From positions 1,860,001-1,924,000 of the forward strand of contig OZ244200.1 in NCBI GenBank assembly GCA_965216845.1: 64,000 nt of DNA. Direction: 5' to 3'. Shown piece by piece: positions 9,398-18,380 of the stretch. The stretch comes from Panacagrimonas sp965216845 (GTDB lineage: Bacteria; Pseudomonadota; Gammaproteobacteria; Nevskiales; Nevskiaceae). The position numbers and the translations under genes were made by a program. Below the pieces are notes generated by a model that saw only the letters and a program-made list of their open reading frames with translations, searched no databases and was not told the DNA's origin. The stretch's first letter is position 1, and each line of letters starts with the position of its first letter.

Positions 9398-10747
9398 ATG
9401 AGCAAGGCCCCCAACAACAAGGCCGAAGGTGGTCTGGACGCGCCCACGCGCCATCCCATCGACTGGAAAAGCGACTCGTTCTACGACGAGGCGGCGCTGT
9501 TCAGTGAACTGGAGCGGGTCTACGACATCTGCCATGGATGCCGGCGTTGTGTCAGCCTGTGTCAATCGTTTCCGGTGCTGTTCGACCTGGTGGACGAGTC
9601 GTCCACCATGGAGGTGGACGGGGTCGCAAAGGCCGATTACTGGAAAGTGGTCGATCAGTGTTATCTGTGTGACCTTTGCTATCAGACGAAATGCCCTTAC
9701 GTGCCGCCGCACGAATGGAATCTGGATTTTCCGCACCTGATGTTGCGTGCCAAGGCGGTGCAGTTCGCCAAGGGTGAGGTGGATACCTCACGCAAGGTGT
9801 TGACCCAGACACGCGCGGTCGGCGCCCTGGCCAGCATTCCGGTGGTGAGTGAAACGCTCAACGCCGCCAATCGCAATGGCGCCATGCGCAAACTGTTGAA
9901 GCGCACGCTTGGTGTTCATCCGCAGGCGCATGTGCCCGAATATCACTCGCGGACCGCGCATCGCCGCGTCGGCCAGATGCCGCTGCCGGCCAACGGGGTG
10001 CCGCAGATTGCCGGCCGCACGCGTGGCACCGTCGCCATCTTTGTCACCTGCTATGGCCAATACAATATGCCGAGGGTGGTGGAGGACCTGGTGCGAGTGC
10101 TGCGCCACAATGACATCAGCGTCAAGCTGATCGAGCAGGAAAAATGTTGTGGAATGCCCAAGCTGGAGCTGGGCGATCTGGAATCAGTGGAGCGATTCAA
10201 GGACTTCAACCTTCCGGTTCTTTCCAAGGCAGTGGCCGAGGGTTGGGATCTGATGGCGCCCATCCCCAGTTGCGTGCTGATGTTTCGGCAGGAAATTCCG
10301 CTGATGTTTCCCGACGACGCGCAGGTGGAGGCGGTGAAATCACGCATCTTTGACCCGTTCGAGTATTTGATGCATCGGCACAAGGCCGGCTTGCTGAAAA
10401 CCGACTTCAAGCAGCAACTGGGCCGCGTGGCCTATCACGCGCCGTGCCATCAACGGGTGCAGAACATCGGCCCCAAAACTCGCGAGATCATGAACCTGAT
10501 TCCCGGCACTGAAATCGAATCGGTGGAGCGCTGCTCCGGACACAACGGCACTTATGGCGTGCGTGATGAGACTTACGAACGCTCCATGAAGATTCTCAAG
10601 CCGATTGTGAGTCGCTTGAAAAAATCCGAGCCTGAGCACGTCAGCAGTGATTGTCCAATGGCGGCGGATCACATCGCGCACGGTCTGGGTGACACCGGCC
10701 GTGCATCACATCCGATCTCGCTGTTGAGAAAAGCTTACGGAATATGA
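9398..10747 (+). CDS. Heterodisulfide reductase-related Fe-S oxidoreductase (GlpC-like)
   Basis: A soluble electron-transfer protein of 449 residues. Two 4Fe-4S ferredoxin motifs are seen: Cys45, 48, 51 and 55 (CHGCRRCVSLC), and Cys88, 91, 94 and 99 followed by Pro. The C-terminal half has CCG-type cysteine-rich domains. EKCCGMPK near residue 248 is intact, while the second module reads CSGHNGTYG, a variant. The position between rubrerythrin and DUF3501 suggests that it feeds electrons to the rubrerythrin. It overlaps the next gene by four bases (ATGA), so the two are probably translated together. Confidence 0.88.
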   Translation: MSKAPNNKAEGGLDAPTRHPIDWKSDSFYDEAALFSELERVYDICHGCRRCVSLCQSFPVLFDLVDESSTMEVDGVAKADYWKVVDQCYLCDLCYQTKCPYVPPHEWNLDFPHLMLRAKAVQFAKGEVDTSRKVLTQTRAVGALASIPVVSETLNAANRNGAMRKLLKRTLGVHPQAHVPEYHSRTAHRRVGQMPLPANGVPQIAGRTRGTVAIFVTCYGQYNMPRVVEDLVRVLRHNDISVKLIEQEKCCGMPKLELGDLESVERFKDFNLPVLSKAVAEGWDLMAPIPSCVLMFRQEIPLMFPDDAQVEAVKSRIFDPFEYLMHRHKAGLLKTDFKQQLGRVAYHAPCHQRVQNIGPKTREIMNLIPGTEIESVERCSGHNGTYGVRDETYERSMKILKPIVSRLKKSEPEHVSSDCPMAADHIAHGLGDTGRASHPISLLRKAYGI

Positions 10748-11328
10748 AACCGCTGGAAATTTCCGACCTGTGGAAGCTGGAGGACTACGCCGATCAACGG
10801 CCAGCGTTCAAGCAGCGGGTCATCGAACACAAACGGCCGCGAAAAGTTTGCATCGGTGCGCACTTCACCTTGTTGTTCGAGGATCGGCTCACGATCCAGT
10901 ACCAGATCCAGGAGATGTTGAGGATCGAGCGCATTTTTGAGCGCGCGGCAATTCAAGAGGAGCTGGACGCCTACAACCCGCTGATTCCCGACGGCAAAAA
11001 CTGGAAGGCAACCTTGCTGATCGAATACGAGGATCCGGCGGTGCGGCAACGCCAGTTGCAACGCTTGCGTGGGGTCGAGGATGCAGTTTGGGCGCAGGTT
11101 GGCGATTTCCCGCCGCAAATCGCGGTAGCGGACGAAGATCTGGATCGCAGCGATGCCGGCAAGACCTCGGCCGTGCACTTCATGCGATTCGAATTGGCGG
11201 CGCACGCGATCAGCGCCTTGCGCGATGGCGCCGAATTGCGCTTCGGTGTTTCACATGCGCAGTTCAGCGATCAGGTCCTGGTTGAGGCTGCCACCCGTGA
11301 GGCGCTGCTGAAAGATTTGTCAGGCTGA
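10744..11328 (+). CDS. DUF3501 family protein
   Basis: A 194-residue protein of unknown function that recurs with rubrerythrin and the Fe-S oxidoreductase. It starts with the family signature LEISDLWKLEDYADQRPAFKQRVIEHKRPR, continues with VCIGAHFTLLFEDRLTIQYQIQEM, and ends with a long acidic domain. There is no signal peptide or membrane segment. ATG 10744 lies inside the stop of the upstream gene. By association it is a partner in the same stress or redox pathway; no enzymatic motif is visible. Confidence 0.85.
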   Translation: MKPLEISDLWKLEDYADQRPAFKQRVIEHKRPRKVCIGAHFTLLFEDRLTIQYQIQEMLRIERIFERAAIQEELDAYNPLIPDGKNWKATLLIEYEDPAVRQRQLQRLRGVEDAVWAQVGDFPPQIAVADEDLDRSDAGKTSAVHFMRFELAAHAISALRDGAELRFGVSHAQFSDQVLVEAATREALLKDLSG

Positions 11329-11336
11329 CACGGCGT

Positions 11337-11747
11337 TCAATCCGATGGCCAGCCGCCAGGTGGTAATTGGATGGTTTGCGGGGGCTGCCAATCGGTTGCG
11401 CAATGCTCGGCCACCACGTGGGTGAAGATGCCGCCGCGAACACCGAAGTCTGCGGTCAAACGCATAAAGTGCGGGTGCGTCGCTTCCACTAGGTCATCCA
11501 GTATCTGATTGGTGACCGCCTCATGAAACGCGCCTTGCTCACGAAAATTCCAGATGTAGAGCTTGAGCGCCTTGAGTTCCACGCAAAGCGCATCGGGCAC
11601 GTATTCCAGATATAGCGTGGCGAAGTCCGGCTGTCCGGTTTTCGGACACAAACAGGTGAACTCGGGGATGCGCATGCGAATGGTGTAATCGCGCTGCGGC
11701 CGTGGATTGGCAAAGGTTTCGAGCGTTGCGCTGGGCTGGCTGGGCAT
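11337..11747 (-). CDS. queF: NADPH-dependent 7-cyano-7-deazaguanine reductase (short type)
   Basis: The enzyme reduces preQ0 to preQ1 in queuosine biosynthesis. At 136 residues it is the unimodular type, as in Bacillus, not the long bimodular E. coli type. The T-fold motif EFTCLCPKTGQPDFA gives the thioimide-forming Cys34 and the acid Asp41. The substrate-binding Glu lies in the ELKALKLYIWNFR block and again near HVVAEH. It converges on the DUF3501 gene with an eight-base gap. The gluQ product uses the finished queuosine. Confidence 0.95.
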   Translation of the reverse strand: MPSQPSATLETFANPRPQRDYTIRMRIPEFTCLCPKTGQPDFATLYLEYVPDALCVELKALKLYIWNFREQGAFHEAVTNQILDDLVEATHPHFMRLTADFGVRGGIFTHVVAEHCATDWQPPQTIQLPPGGWPSD

Positions 11748-11871
11748 GAACGTATGGATTTGAAAGGGGATCGTGGCGTGAATGTAAGCGGGGCGTAATT
11801 TAAACTAGTGGTTTTGCGCGCCCCAGGGCGGGTTTTGCATCAGCGCCCTTGCGAGAATCTTACAGACATAA

Positions 11872-14800
11872 ATGCGCCTATCCGGGATCAAGCTGGCCGG
11901 CTTCAAGTCTTTTGTTGACCCAAGCCAACTGCCTTTACCTTCCAATCTGTCTGGCATCGTCGGGCCCAACGGCTGCGGCAAGTCCAACCTCATCGACGCG
12001 GTTCGCTGGGTCCTGGGGGAGACCAGTCAGAAGCAGTTGCGCATGCAGGATTCCGAAGATGTCATCTTCAATGGCTCCAAGACCCGCAAACCGGTAGGGC
12101 GTGCCAGCGTCGAACTCAGCTTCGACAACAGCGACGGCAGCATGCAGGGTGCGTTCGCCGCTTACACGGAAATCGCGGTGCGGCGTGAGCTGACCCGCGA
12201 CGGCAATTCCCAGTACTACCTGAACGGTCGCAAGTGCCTCAAGCGGGACGTGACGGACTTGTTCCTTGGTACCGGCCTGGGCGGACGCAACCAGTACGCC
12301 ATCATCGAGCAGGGCATGGTGTCGCGCATGATTGAGGCGCGCCCGGAGGAATTGCGTACCTGGCTGGAAGAAGCCGCCGGCATTTCCAAGTACAAGGAAC
12401 GGCGGCGTGAAACTGAATCCCGGATCCGCCAAACAAGAGAAAACCTAAGTCGATTAAATGACTTGCGATCAGAACTTCAAGTACAGCTTGAGAAATTGAA
12501 AAAGCAGGCAGATAACGCGGAAAAATACAAAAAATTCAAAGAGGAAGAACGTAAACTTAAAGCGGAAATTCTGTTGCTGAAGACGCGCGAGCTAAGGCAG
12601 CAATCCAGCGCCCACGAGCAGCAGATCAACGATGCAGAATCGCATCTGGCGCGTTCGCGGCAAGTCCTCACCGAAGCCGGCGCGCTTCGCCAGGCGGCGG
12701 AACAGTCGCGCCAACGCGCGCAACAGGATCTGGAGAAGCGCCAATCCGAGGTCTACGCCGCCGAGGCACAGGCGGCAAAGTCCGAGCAATCACTGCGTCA
12801 TGCCCGCGAGCTGCTGAACCTGAAGCAAAAGGAGTTGCAGCAGTTGCAGCAACAGATTGCCGAGCTGGATCGATCCGAGCAAAACGATGCCGTTCGGCGC
12901 GCCAAAGCTTCAGAGGCATTGCACAGCTTGCAGCAACAGTTGGTCGCCGCCGAGCGCGGCTGCGAGCAGGCAGGCGCCGAGGGCGCCAAACTCGATCAGC
13001 TGCAGGACGAGATGACGCAGCGCTGGGAACAGTTCCAGCAGCGTTCAGAACAACCCTTGGCACAAACTGAGGCCGAACGCGTCCGCTTGCAGGGGCTGGA
13101 TCGGGCCAAAGTTCAACTTGATGCTCGCCAGCAGCGCTTGCAGAAGGAGCGTGATGCGCTGGATGCGACACCGATTCAGCGCAGCCTGTTTGATGTCGAC
13201 GCCGAGCTGGCGCGGCTGAAAACCGAGATTGCGTCTTTGCGGGCCAAACTGGAGGCGTCTGAGTCTGGGTTGCTGGACAGCCGCCAGACACGCCGCGCGC
13301 TGGATCAGGCCCTGAATCAATCGCGGCAGTCGCTGCAGCACGCGCGTGGCAAGCTGGCGTCGCTGGAGACGCTGCAGCAGGCGGCCTTGCGACGCGACGA
13401 TGAAAGTTACCAAGCCTGGTTGCGTCAGCAAAACCTGGATGCGGCACCATCGCTGGCGGAACGCATCAAGGTGGAAACGGACTGGGAAGCGGCGGTGGAG
13501 CACGTACTTGGCCAGTGGCTGCAAGCGCCGGTGACGGAGGACCTGATCGGGTTTTCGACGTCAGCGTGGCCCAGGTCCGGAGTGACCCTGATTGCATCGG
13601 ATCACGGTGCGAGCCATCCCGGCGGTGACCAGCTGGCGCATAAGGTCAGCGGACCTGGCGCGCTTCAGGATCTGCTGCATGGGGTGATCTGCGCCCGCGA
13701 TGGCGCCGACCTGGACGCGCAATTGGCGCGTCTTGACCCAGGCCAATCGCTGATCGGCAAGGATGGCGTTTGGCGTTCACGGCAATGGTTGCGCGCGCCG
13801 GGGCAGGATCAACAAGGTGCTGGCGTGATTGCGCGCGAGCAGGCCATCAACGGCCTGCGTGAACAGGTGGCGCAGCTTGGCCAGACCGTTGCCGGTCAGG
13901 AGCGTGAGCTGGAGCAGCTGCGTCAACAGCAGGTGCGGTTGGAGTCCGAAAAGCAAAGCACCGCTCAGACTCTTGAGCAACTCAAGCAGCGCCAGGCGCA
14001 GCGCATGGCGTTTCGTCAGGCGCAAGGCGTGCGTCTGGACCAGATCGAGTCGCGCATCGAAAGCTTGAATCAGGAGCTCCACGAATTGCAGCAGCAGGCT
14101 GAGCAGCTCGGCGCCGAGCAAAGCGCCTCACGCCAACGGCTGGAGCAGTTGGAGAAGGCCGAACAGGCCTTGCGTGCCGAGCGCGCGCAAATCCAGCAGG
14201 ACTTGGCGCGATCACGCCAACAGGCGCAGCAGGCGCGTCAACGGCTGGTTGAGGCGCGATCCGCCGAGCAACGCTTGCGGGTCGAGCAGGCGTCGCAGCA
14301 AAGCAGCCTGCGGGCGATCGAGTCGGCATCCGAGCAGGCGGGGCAACGGCGCGCGCAGGTTCAGGATTGGCTGAACCAGCGCGACGAGGAGTTGCAACAG
14401 CTGCGCCAGCCGATTGCCGATCAGCAGGCCCTGCTGGAAACCGCACGGACAACGCTGGAGCAGGCGCGCGAGGCACTGCGCGACGGCCGTCACCGGTTCG
14501 AGCGGGTGCACAAGGCGCTGCTGTCGGCGCAACACAGCGAGCGCGACGCGCTGGCCGCCAAGGACGCCGCCCAAGAGGGCCTGCAACAGTCGCGGATCGA
14601 TTTCGAGAATTTGCGTGCACGTTCGCAAGCGCTGTCACAACAGGCGCGCGAGGCCTGTGCCGAGGCACATCTGGACGCCGATCGTTTGGCTCAGGCGCTG
14701 AGTGCGGATGCGCAAACCGAGCAATCTGAACAGCAACTATCGGCTTTGGGACGGCGCATTGATCGGCTCGGCGCCATCAACCTGGCGGCGATCAGCGAGC

Positions 14801-15402
14801 TGCAGCAAGCGCAGCAGCGCGAAACCTATTTGAACGATCAGCACGCCGACCTGAGCGGTGCGATGGACGTTCTTGAGCAGGCGATTCACAAGATCGACAC
14901 CGAAACCAAGGAACGTTTCAAGGACACCTTCGAGCGCGTCAACACCGTCTTCAAGCAACGCTTTCCGCGCCTGTTCGGCGGCGGCGAGGCCTATCTGGAA
15001 CTGACCGGACAAGATCTGCTGGACACCGGCGTTCGCGTCATGGCGCGGCCGCCGGGGAAACGCAATTCCACCATTCAGATGCTGTCCGGCGGTGAAAAGG
15101 CAATGACCGCGGTGGCTTTGTTGCTGGGGCTGTTCGAGCTCAATCCCGCCCCTTTCTGCCTGATGGATGAGGTGGACGCACCGCTGGACGATGCCAACGT
15201 TGCGCGCTATTGCGAAGTGGTGCGGGAGATGTCGGAGCGCGTTCAGTTCATTATCATCACGCACAACAAGATCACGATGGAGCTGGCGGGGCAGCTGCAC
15301 GGGGTGACCATGCAGGAGCCTGGGGTTTCACGATTGGTCAGCGTGGACGTTGAACAGGCAATTGATTTGACCGGCGAAAATCAGACAAAGGAAACGGCAT
15401 GA
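11872..15402 (+). CDS. smc: Chromosome segregation protein SMC
   Basis: The condensin ATPase that organises chromosomes, 1176 residues. The Walker A loop GPNGCGKSN is at residues 31-39 and the Q-loop region follows. Two long coiled-coil arms rich in Gln, Glu, Arg and Ala flank a hinge around residues 520-650. The ABC signature LSGGEKAMTA starts at residue 1071 and the Walker B motif MDEVDAPLDD follows. Finding SMC rather than MukB fits a gammaproteobacterium outside the Enterobacterales and relatives. Bases 12433-12570 are unusually AT-rich (see findings). The stop overlaps zipA by four bases. ATG 11872 has no clear Shine-Dalgarno sequence. Confidence 0.97.
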   Translation: MRLSGIKLAGFKSFVDPSQLPLPSNLSGIVGPNGCGKSNLIDAVRWVLGETSQKQLRMQDSEDVIFNGSKTRKPVGRASVELSFDNSDGSMQGAFAAYTEIAVRRELTRDGNSQYYLNGRKCLKRDVTDLFLGTGLGGRNQYAIIEQGMVSRMIEARPEELRTWLEEAAGISKYKERRRETESRIRQTRENLSRLNDLRSELQVQLEKLKKQADNAEKYKKFKEEERKLKAEILLLKTRELRQQSSAHEQQINDAESHLARSRQVLTEAGALRQAAEQSRQRAQQDLEKRQSEVYAAEAQAAKSEQSLRHARELLNLKQKELQQLQQQIAELDRSEQNDAVRRAKASEALHSLQQQLVAAERGCEQAGAEGAKLDQLQDEMTQRWEQFQQRSEQPLAQTEAERVRLQGLDRAKVQLDARQQRLQKERDALDATPIQRSLFDVDAELARLKTEIASLRAKLEASESGLLDSRQTRRALDQALNQSRQSLQHARGKLASLETLQQAALRRDDESYQAWLRQQNLDAAPSLAERIKVETDWEAAVEHVLGQWLQAPVTEDLIGFSTSAWPRSGVTLIASDHGASHPGGDQLAHKVSGPGALQDLLHGVICARDGADLDAQLARLDPGQSLIGKDGVWRSRQWLRAPGQDQQGAGVIAREQAINGLREQVAQLGQTVAGQERELEQLRQQQVRLESEKQSTAQTLEQLKQRQAQRMAFRQAQGVRLDQIESRIESLNQELHELQQQAEQLGAEQSASRQRLEQLEKAEQALRAERAQIQQDLARSRQQAQQARQRLVEARSAEQRLRVEQASQQSSLRAIESASEQAGQRRAQVQDWLNQRDEELQQLRQPIADQQALLETARTTLEQAREALRDGRHRFERVHKALLSAQHSERDALAAKDAAQEGLQQSRIDFENLRARSQALSQQAREACAEAHLDADRLAQALSADAQTEQSEQQLSALGRRIDRLGAINLAAISELQQAQQRETYLNDQHADLSGAMDVLEQAIHKIDTETKERFKDTFERVNTVFKQRFPRLFGGGEAYLELTGQDLLDTGVRVMARPPGKRNSTIQMLSGGEKAMTAVALLLGLFELNPAPFCLMDEVDAPLDDANVARYCEVVREMSERVQFIIITHNKITMELAGQLHGVTMQEPGVSRLVSVDVEQAIDLTGENQTKETA

Positions 15403-16088
15403 GCGAATTGCAGTGGGCTCTCCTTATTCTCACCGCGGTGGTGGTTGTGTTGCTGGTTCTGGCCAGCCGCCGCAGCAAGCGCGACAGCGCAGCCGATGAT
15501 GCAAGCGAGCCGGCCGCCGGGGACCAGCTGGATATTCTGCTGCGCGACAGCCAGTTCGATGAGTTCGGTGTCGGCAAGCCTCGAAAGCGCGGTGGCGGGC
15601 CGGTCGATCAGCCGGCACCCGCCGAGTCGGGCGACGCCACGGGCGAGTCAGCGGGTGAGGTGACCGCAGCCGTCCCGGATCAGAAAATCGTGGTCTTGTT
15701 GATTGTCGAGCCCTCCGGCAAGGCCATTGCCGGTCGGAAGATTCACGATGCGCTGCGTGACCAGGGGCTGGAATTCGGCGAACGGGAAATCTACCACCGC
15801 ATGAGCGCAACCGACCCGGTGTTCTCCGTTGCCGGCCTGCTCAAACCCGGCACCCTGGATCCGCAACAGGCCGATCAGTTTTCCGCCCCCGGCCTTTCCG
15901 TATTCATGGTGCTGCCCGGCCCGGTGCCGCCACAAACCGCCCTGCGTGACATGGTGGAGACCGCGCGGCGCATTGCCGCCAAACTCGAAGCCAGAGTGTT
16001 CAATAGTGACAAGCAGCCGCTGGAGAATGAAGCGCTGTCTGCATTGGGTGATGACGTGAAAACCTGGGCGGAAGCCAAGGGGCTTTGA
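15399..16088 (+). CDS. zipA: Cell division protein ZipA
   Basis: A gammaproteobacterial FtsZ anchor. The 229-residue protein has one N-terminal membrane segment (residues about 5-22, WALLILTAVVVVLLVLA), a charged Pro/Glu-rich linker, and a C-terminal FtsZ-binding domain. That domain begins at QKIVVLLIVEPSGKAIAGRKI and contains REIYHRMSATDPVFSVAGLLKPGTLDP. The linker is short compared with E. coli ZipA. The start overlaps the smc stop (ATGA), and ligA follows after about 40 bases. The smc-zipA-ligA order is conserved in related bacteria. Confidence 0.95.
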   Translation: MSELQWALLILTAVVVVLLVLASRRSKRDSAADDASEPAAGDQLDILLRDSQFDEFGVGKPRKRGGGPVDQPAPAESGDATGESAGEVTAAVPDQKIVVLLIVEPSGKAIAGRKIHDALRDQGLEFGEREIYHRMSATDPVFSVAGLLKPGTLDPQQADQFSAPGLSVFMVLPGPVPPQTALRDMVETARRIAAKLEARVFNSDKQPLENEALSALGDDVKTWAEAKGL

Positions 16089-16130
16089 TCTTCCCGGCGC
16101 GGCCATCGTCATGAGCGTCAACCGCCGGCG

Positions 16131-18197
16131 GTGACTTCCAAGGCGCAAGCAACAGGCAGAGCCGCTGTCCTGCGCAAGGAAATTGCGGCGCACGATCATC
16201 GCTATTACGTGCTGGATGACCCCAGCATCAGCGATGCCGAATACGACAGTCTGTTCCGTGAGTTGCAGGCGCTGGAGCGGGCGCATCCGCAAATCCTCAC
16301 GCCCGATTCGCCCACGCAACGGGTGGGCGGCAAACCCCTCGAAGGCTTTGCAAAGCATCAACACCGGCAACCGATGCAATCGCTCGGCAATGGATTTTCC
16401 GACAGCGAGATACGGGATTTTGATCGACGGGTTTGCAAGGGGCTGGGCGTAGAACAGGTCGTCTACGTTTGTGAACCCAAGCTGGACGGGCTCGCAGTTT
16501 CTCTCACCTATGAGAGCGGCGTGCTGGTGCGCGGCGCAACGCGTGGCGACGGCCGGACGGGTGAGGACATCAGCGCCAATTTGCGCACCATTGGCAGCAT
16601 TCCCTTGCGACTGCAAGGCGATGATCACCCGCCGCTGATGGAAGTGCGTGGCGAAGTGCTGATGCCGCACGGCGCGTTCGAGAAAACCAATGCGGCGGCG
16701 CGCGCCAGCGGTGAAAAATTGTTCGTCAATCCACGCAACGCCGCGGCTGGTTCGCTGCGTCAGCTGGACCCGCAGCTCACCGCAAAGCGCTGCCTGCGCT
16801 TCTACGCCTATGCGCTGGGTTTTGTGGATCGCTGGAAACTGCCAGCGCGGCATTGGCAATTGATGCATCAGCTGCGCGAGTGGGGGTTCGTCGTCAGCGA
16901 GCTGATTGAAATCGCCAACGGGATCGACGACTGTCTGCGTTTTTACCGTGGCATTGGCGACCAGCGCCCCCAGCTGGACTACGACATTGACGGCGTCGTG
17001 TACAAGGTGGATGAGCTGGCCGCGCGGGATGAGCTGGGTAGCGTGGCGCGCGCACCGCGCTGGGCGATCGCCCACAAATTCCCGGCTGAGGAAGCCGTCA
17101 CAGTGCTGGAAAATGTGGAATTCCAGGTCGGACGCACGGGCACGCTGACGCCGGTGGCGCGGCTGCGCCCGGTGTTTGTCGGCGGCGCCACCGTCAGCAA
17201 CGCCACCCTGCATAACATGGACGAAATCGCGCGCCTTGGCGTCATGATTGGCGACACGGTGACGGTGCGTCGGGCGGGCGATGTCATACCGGAAGTCGTG
17301 CGCGTTGACTTAAGTCAGCGACCGCCATCGGCAACGGACGTGGTGTTGCCAAACAACTGTCCGGTGTGTGAGTCGCCGGTGGTGCGACCCGCCGGTGCGG
17401 TCGCTGCGCGTTGCAGCGGTGGTTTGAGCTGTCGCGCTCAGCTCAAAGGTGGCTTATTACATTTTGTTTCGCGTCGCGCCCTGGATATCGACGGGCTGGG
17501 CGAGAAGCTGCTGGACCAATTGATCGAACGCAGGATGGTGGCTTCGGCCGCCGACGTGTTCGGGCTGGATGTGGCGCGCCTGGTGGCGCTTGAGCGGATG
17601 GGTGAAAAGTCGGCTCAAAATCTGGTCAATGCCATTGAGCGCGCCAAGGACACCAGTTTGCCGCGCTTCATCTACGCCCTGGGCATTCCCGAGGTGGGTG
17701 AAAGTACGGCGGCGGCACTGGCCAGTCACTTTGCTTCGCTGGATGCGCTGATCAGCGCCGCGCAACAGGATCTGACCGAATCGACGCAGGCTGACATCAA
17801 GGTCAAGGATCAATTTCCGCGTTTGCAAGCGGTGGCCGATGTGGGCACCGAGGTGGCGCGATCCATTGCGAATTGGTTTGCCGATGATGAACACCGGCAA
17901 CTCATTACAGCGCTCAAATCCGCCGGGCTGCGCTGGCCGCAAACCGACCACGAACAAGCCGGTGATGCGCTCGGCGGGAAAACCATCGTCATCACCGGCA
18001 CGCTGGACGGGATGAGCCGGGATCAAGCCGCCGCACTGATCCAGTCGCAAGGCGGCCGCGTGAGCAGTTCGATCTCAAAAAAGACCGACTTTCTGCTGGC
18101 GGGCGAAAAAGCCGGCTCAAAACTGGAAAAAGCAAAAGGCCTGGGTGTGCCGGTGATCGATCTGGACGACCTGCGCAGCATGCTGCCTGACAGCTGA
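16131..18197 (+). CDS. ligA: NAD-dependent DNA ligase LigA
   Basis: The replicative ligase that seals nicks using NAD. The 688-residue protein contains the adenylation domain with active-site Lys117 in EPKLDG, an OB fold, and a four-cysteine zinc finger (CPVCESP...CSGGLSC). Helix-hairpin-helix repeats follow, then a C-terminal BRCT domain from about residue 612 (LGGKTIVITGTLDG). The start is GTG 16131. A seven-codon ATG reading frame at 16111-16134 ends in a TGA overlapping this GTG and may couple translation. Confidence 0.97.
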   Translation: MTSKAQATGRAAVLRKEIAAHDHRYYVLDDPSISDAEYDSLFRELQALERAHPQILTPDSPTQRVGGKPLEGFAKHQHRQPMQSLGNGFSDSEIRDFDRRVCKGLGVEQVVYVCEPKLDGLAVSLTYESGVLVRGATRGDGRTGEDISANLRTIGSIPLRLQGDDHPPLMEVRGEVLMPHGAFEKTNAAARASGEKLFVNPRNAAAGSLRQLDPQLTAKRCLRFYAYALGFVDRWKLPARHWQLMHQLREWGFVVSELIEIANGIDDCLRFYRGIGDQRPQLDYDIDGVVYKVDELAARDELGSVARAPRWAIAHKFPAEEAVTVLENVEFQVGRTGTLTPVARLRPVFVGGATVSNATLHNMDEIARLGVMIGDTVTVRRAGDVIPEVVRVDLSQRPPSATDVVLPNNCPVCESPVVRPAGAVAARCSGGLSCRAQLKGGLLHFVSRRALDIDGLGEKLLDQLIERRMVASAADVFGLDVARLVALERMGEKSAQNLVNAIERAKDTSLPRFIYALGIPEVGESTAAALASHFASLDALISAAQQDLTESTQADIKVKDQFPRLQAVADVGTEVARSIANWFADDEHRQLITALKSAGLRWPQTDHEQAGDALGGKTIVITGTLDGMSRDQAAALIQSQGGRVSSSISKKTDFLLAGEKAGSKLEKAKGLGVPVIDLDDLRSMLPDS

Positions 18198-18215
18198 AGC
18201 AGGGATCAACGGCGG

Positions 18216-18247
18216 CTGCCGAGCGACCAACGGCAGGGTGCTTTTTT
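18216..18247 (+). terminator. Possible terminator after ligA
   Basis: Arms CTGCCG (18216-18221) and CGGCAG (18231-18236) are followed, after five bases, by six T residues. The stem is short and set off from the T tract, so this is only a likely terminator. Confidence 0.4.
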
Positions 18248-18380
18248 CATCGTGCCGTCAGTCTGCTGGCCGGCTCCGTCTGCCGAAATTGAGCGCTCGA
18301 ATCAGCTCTCAGCTTCCACACTGGCTTCCGTCGTCACGCTTTCGTGGCAGCGACAGCAAACTTTTTCTTGGAGACGGAAC

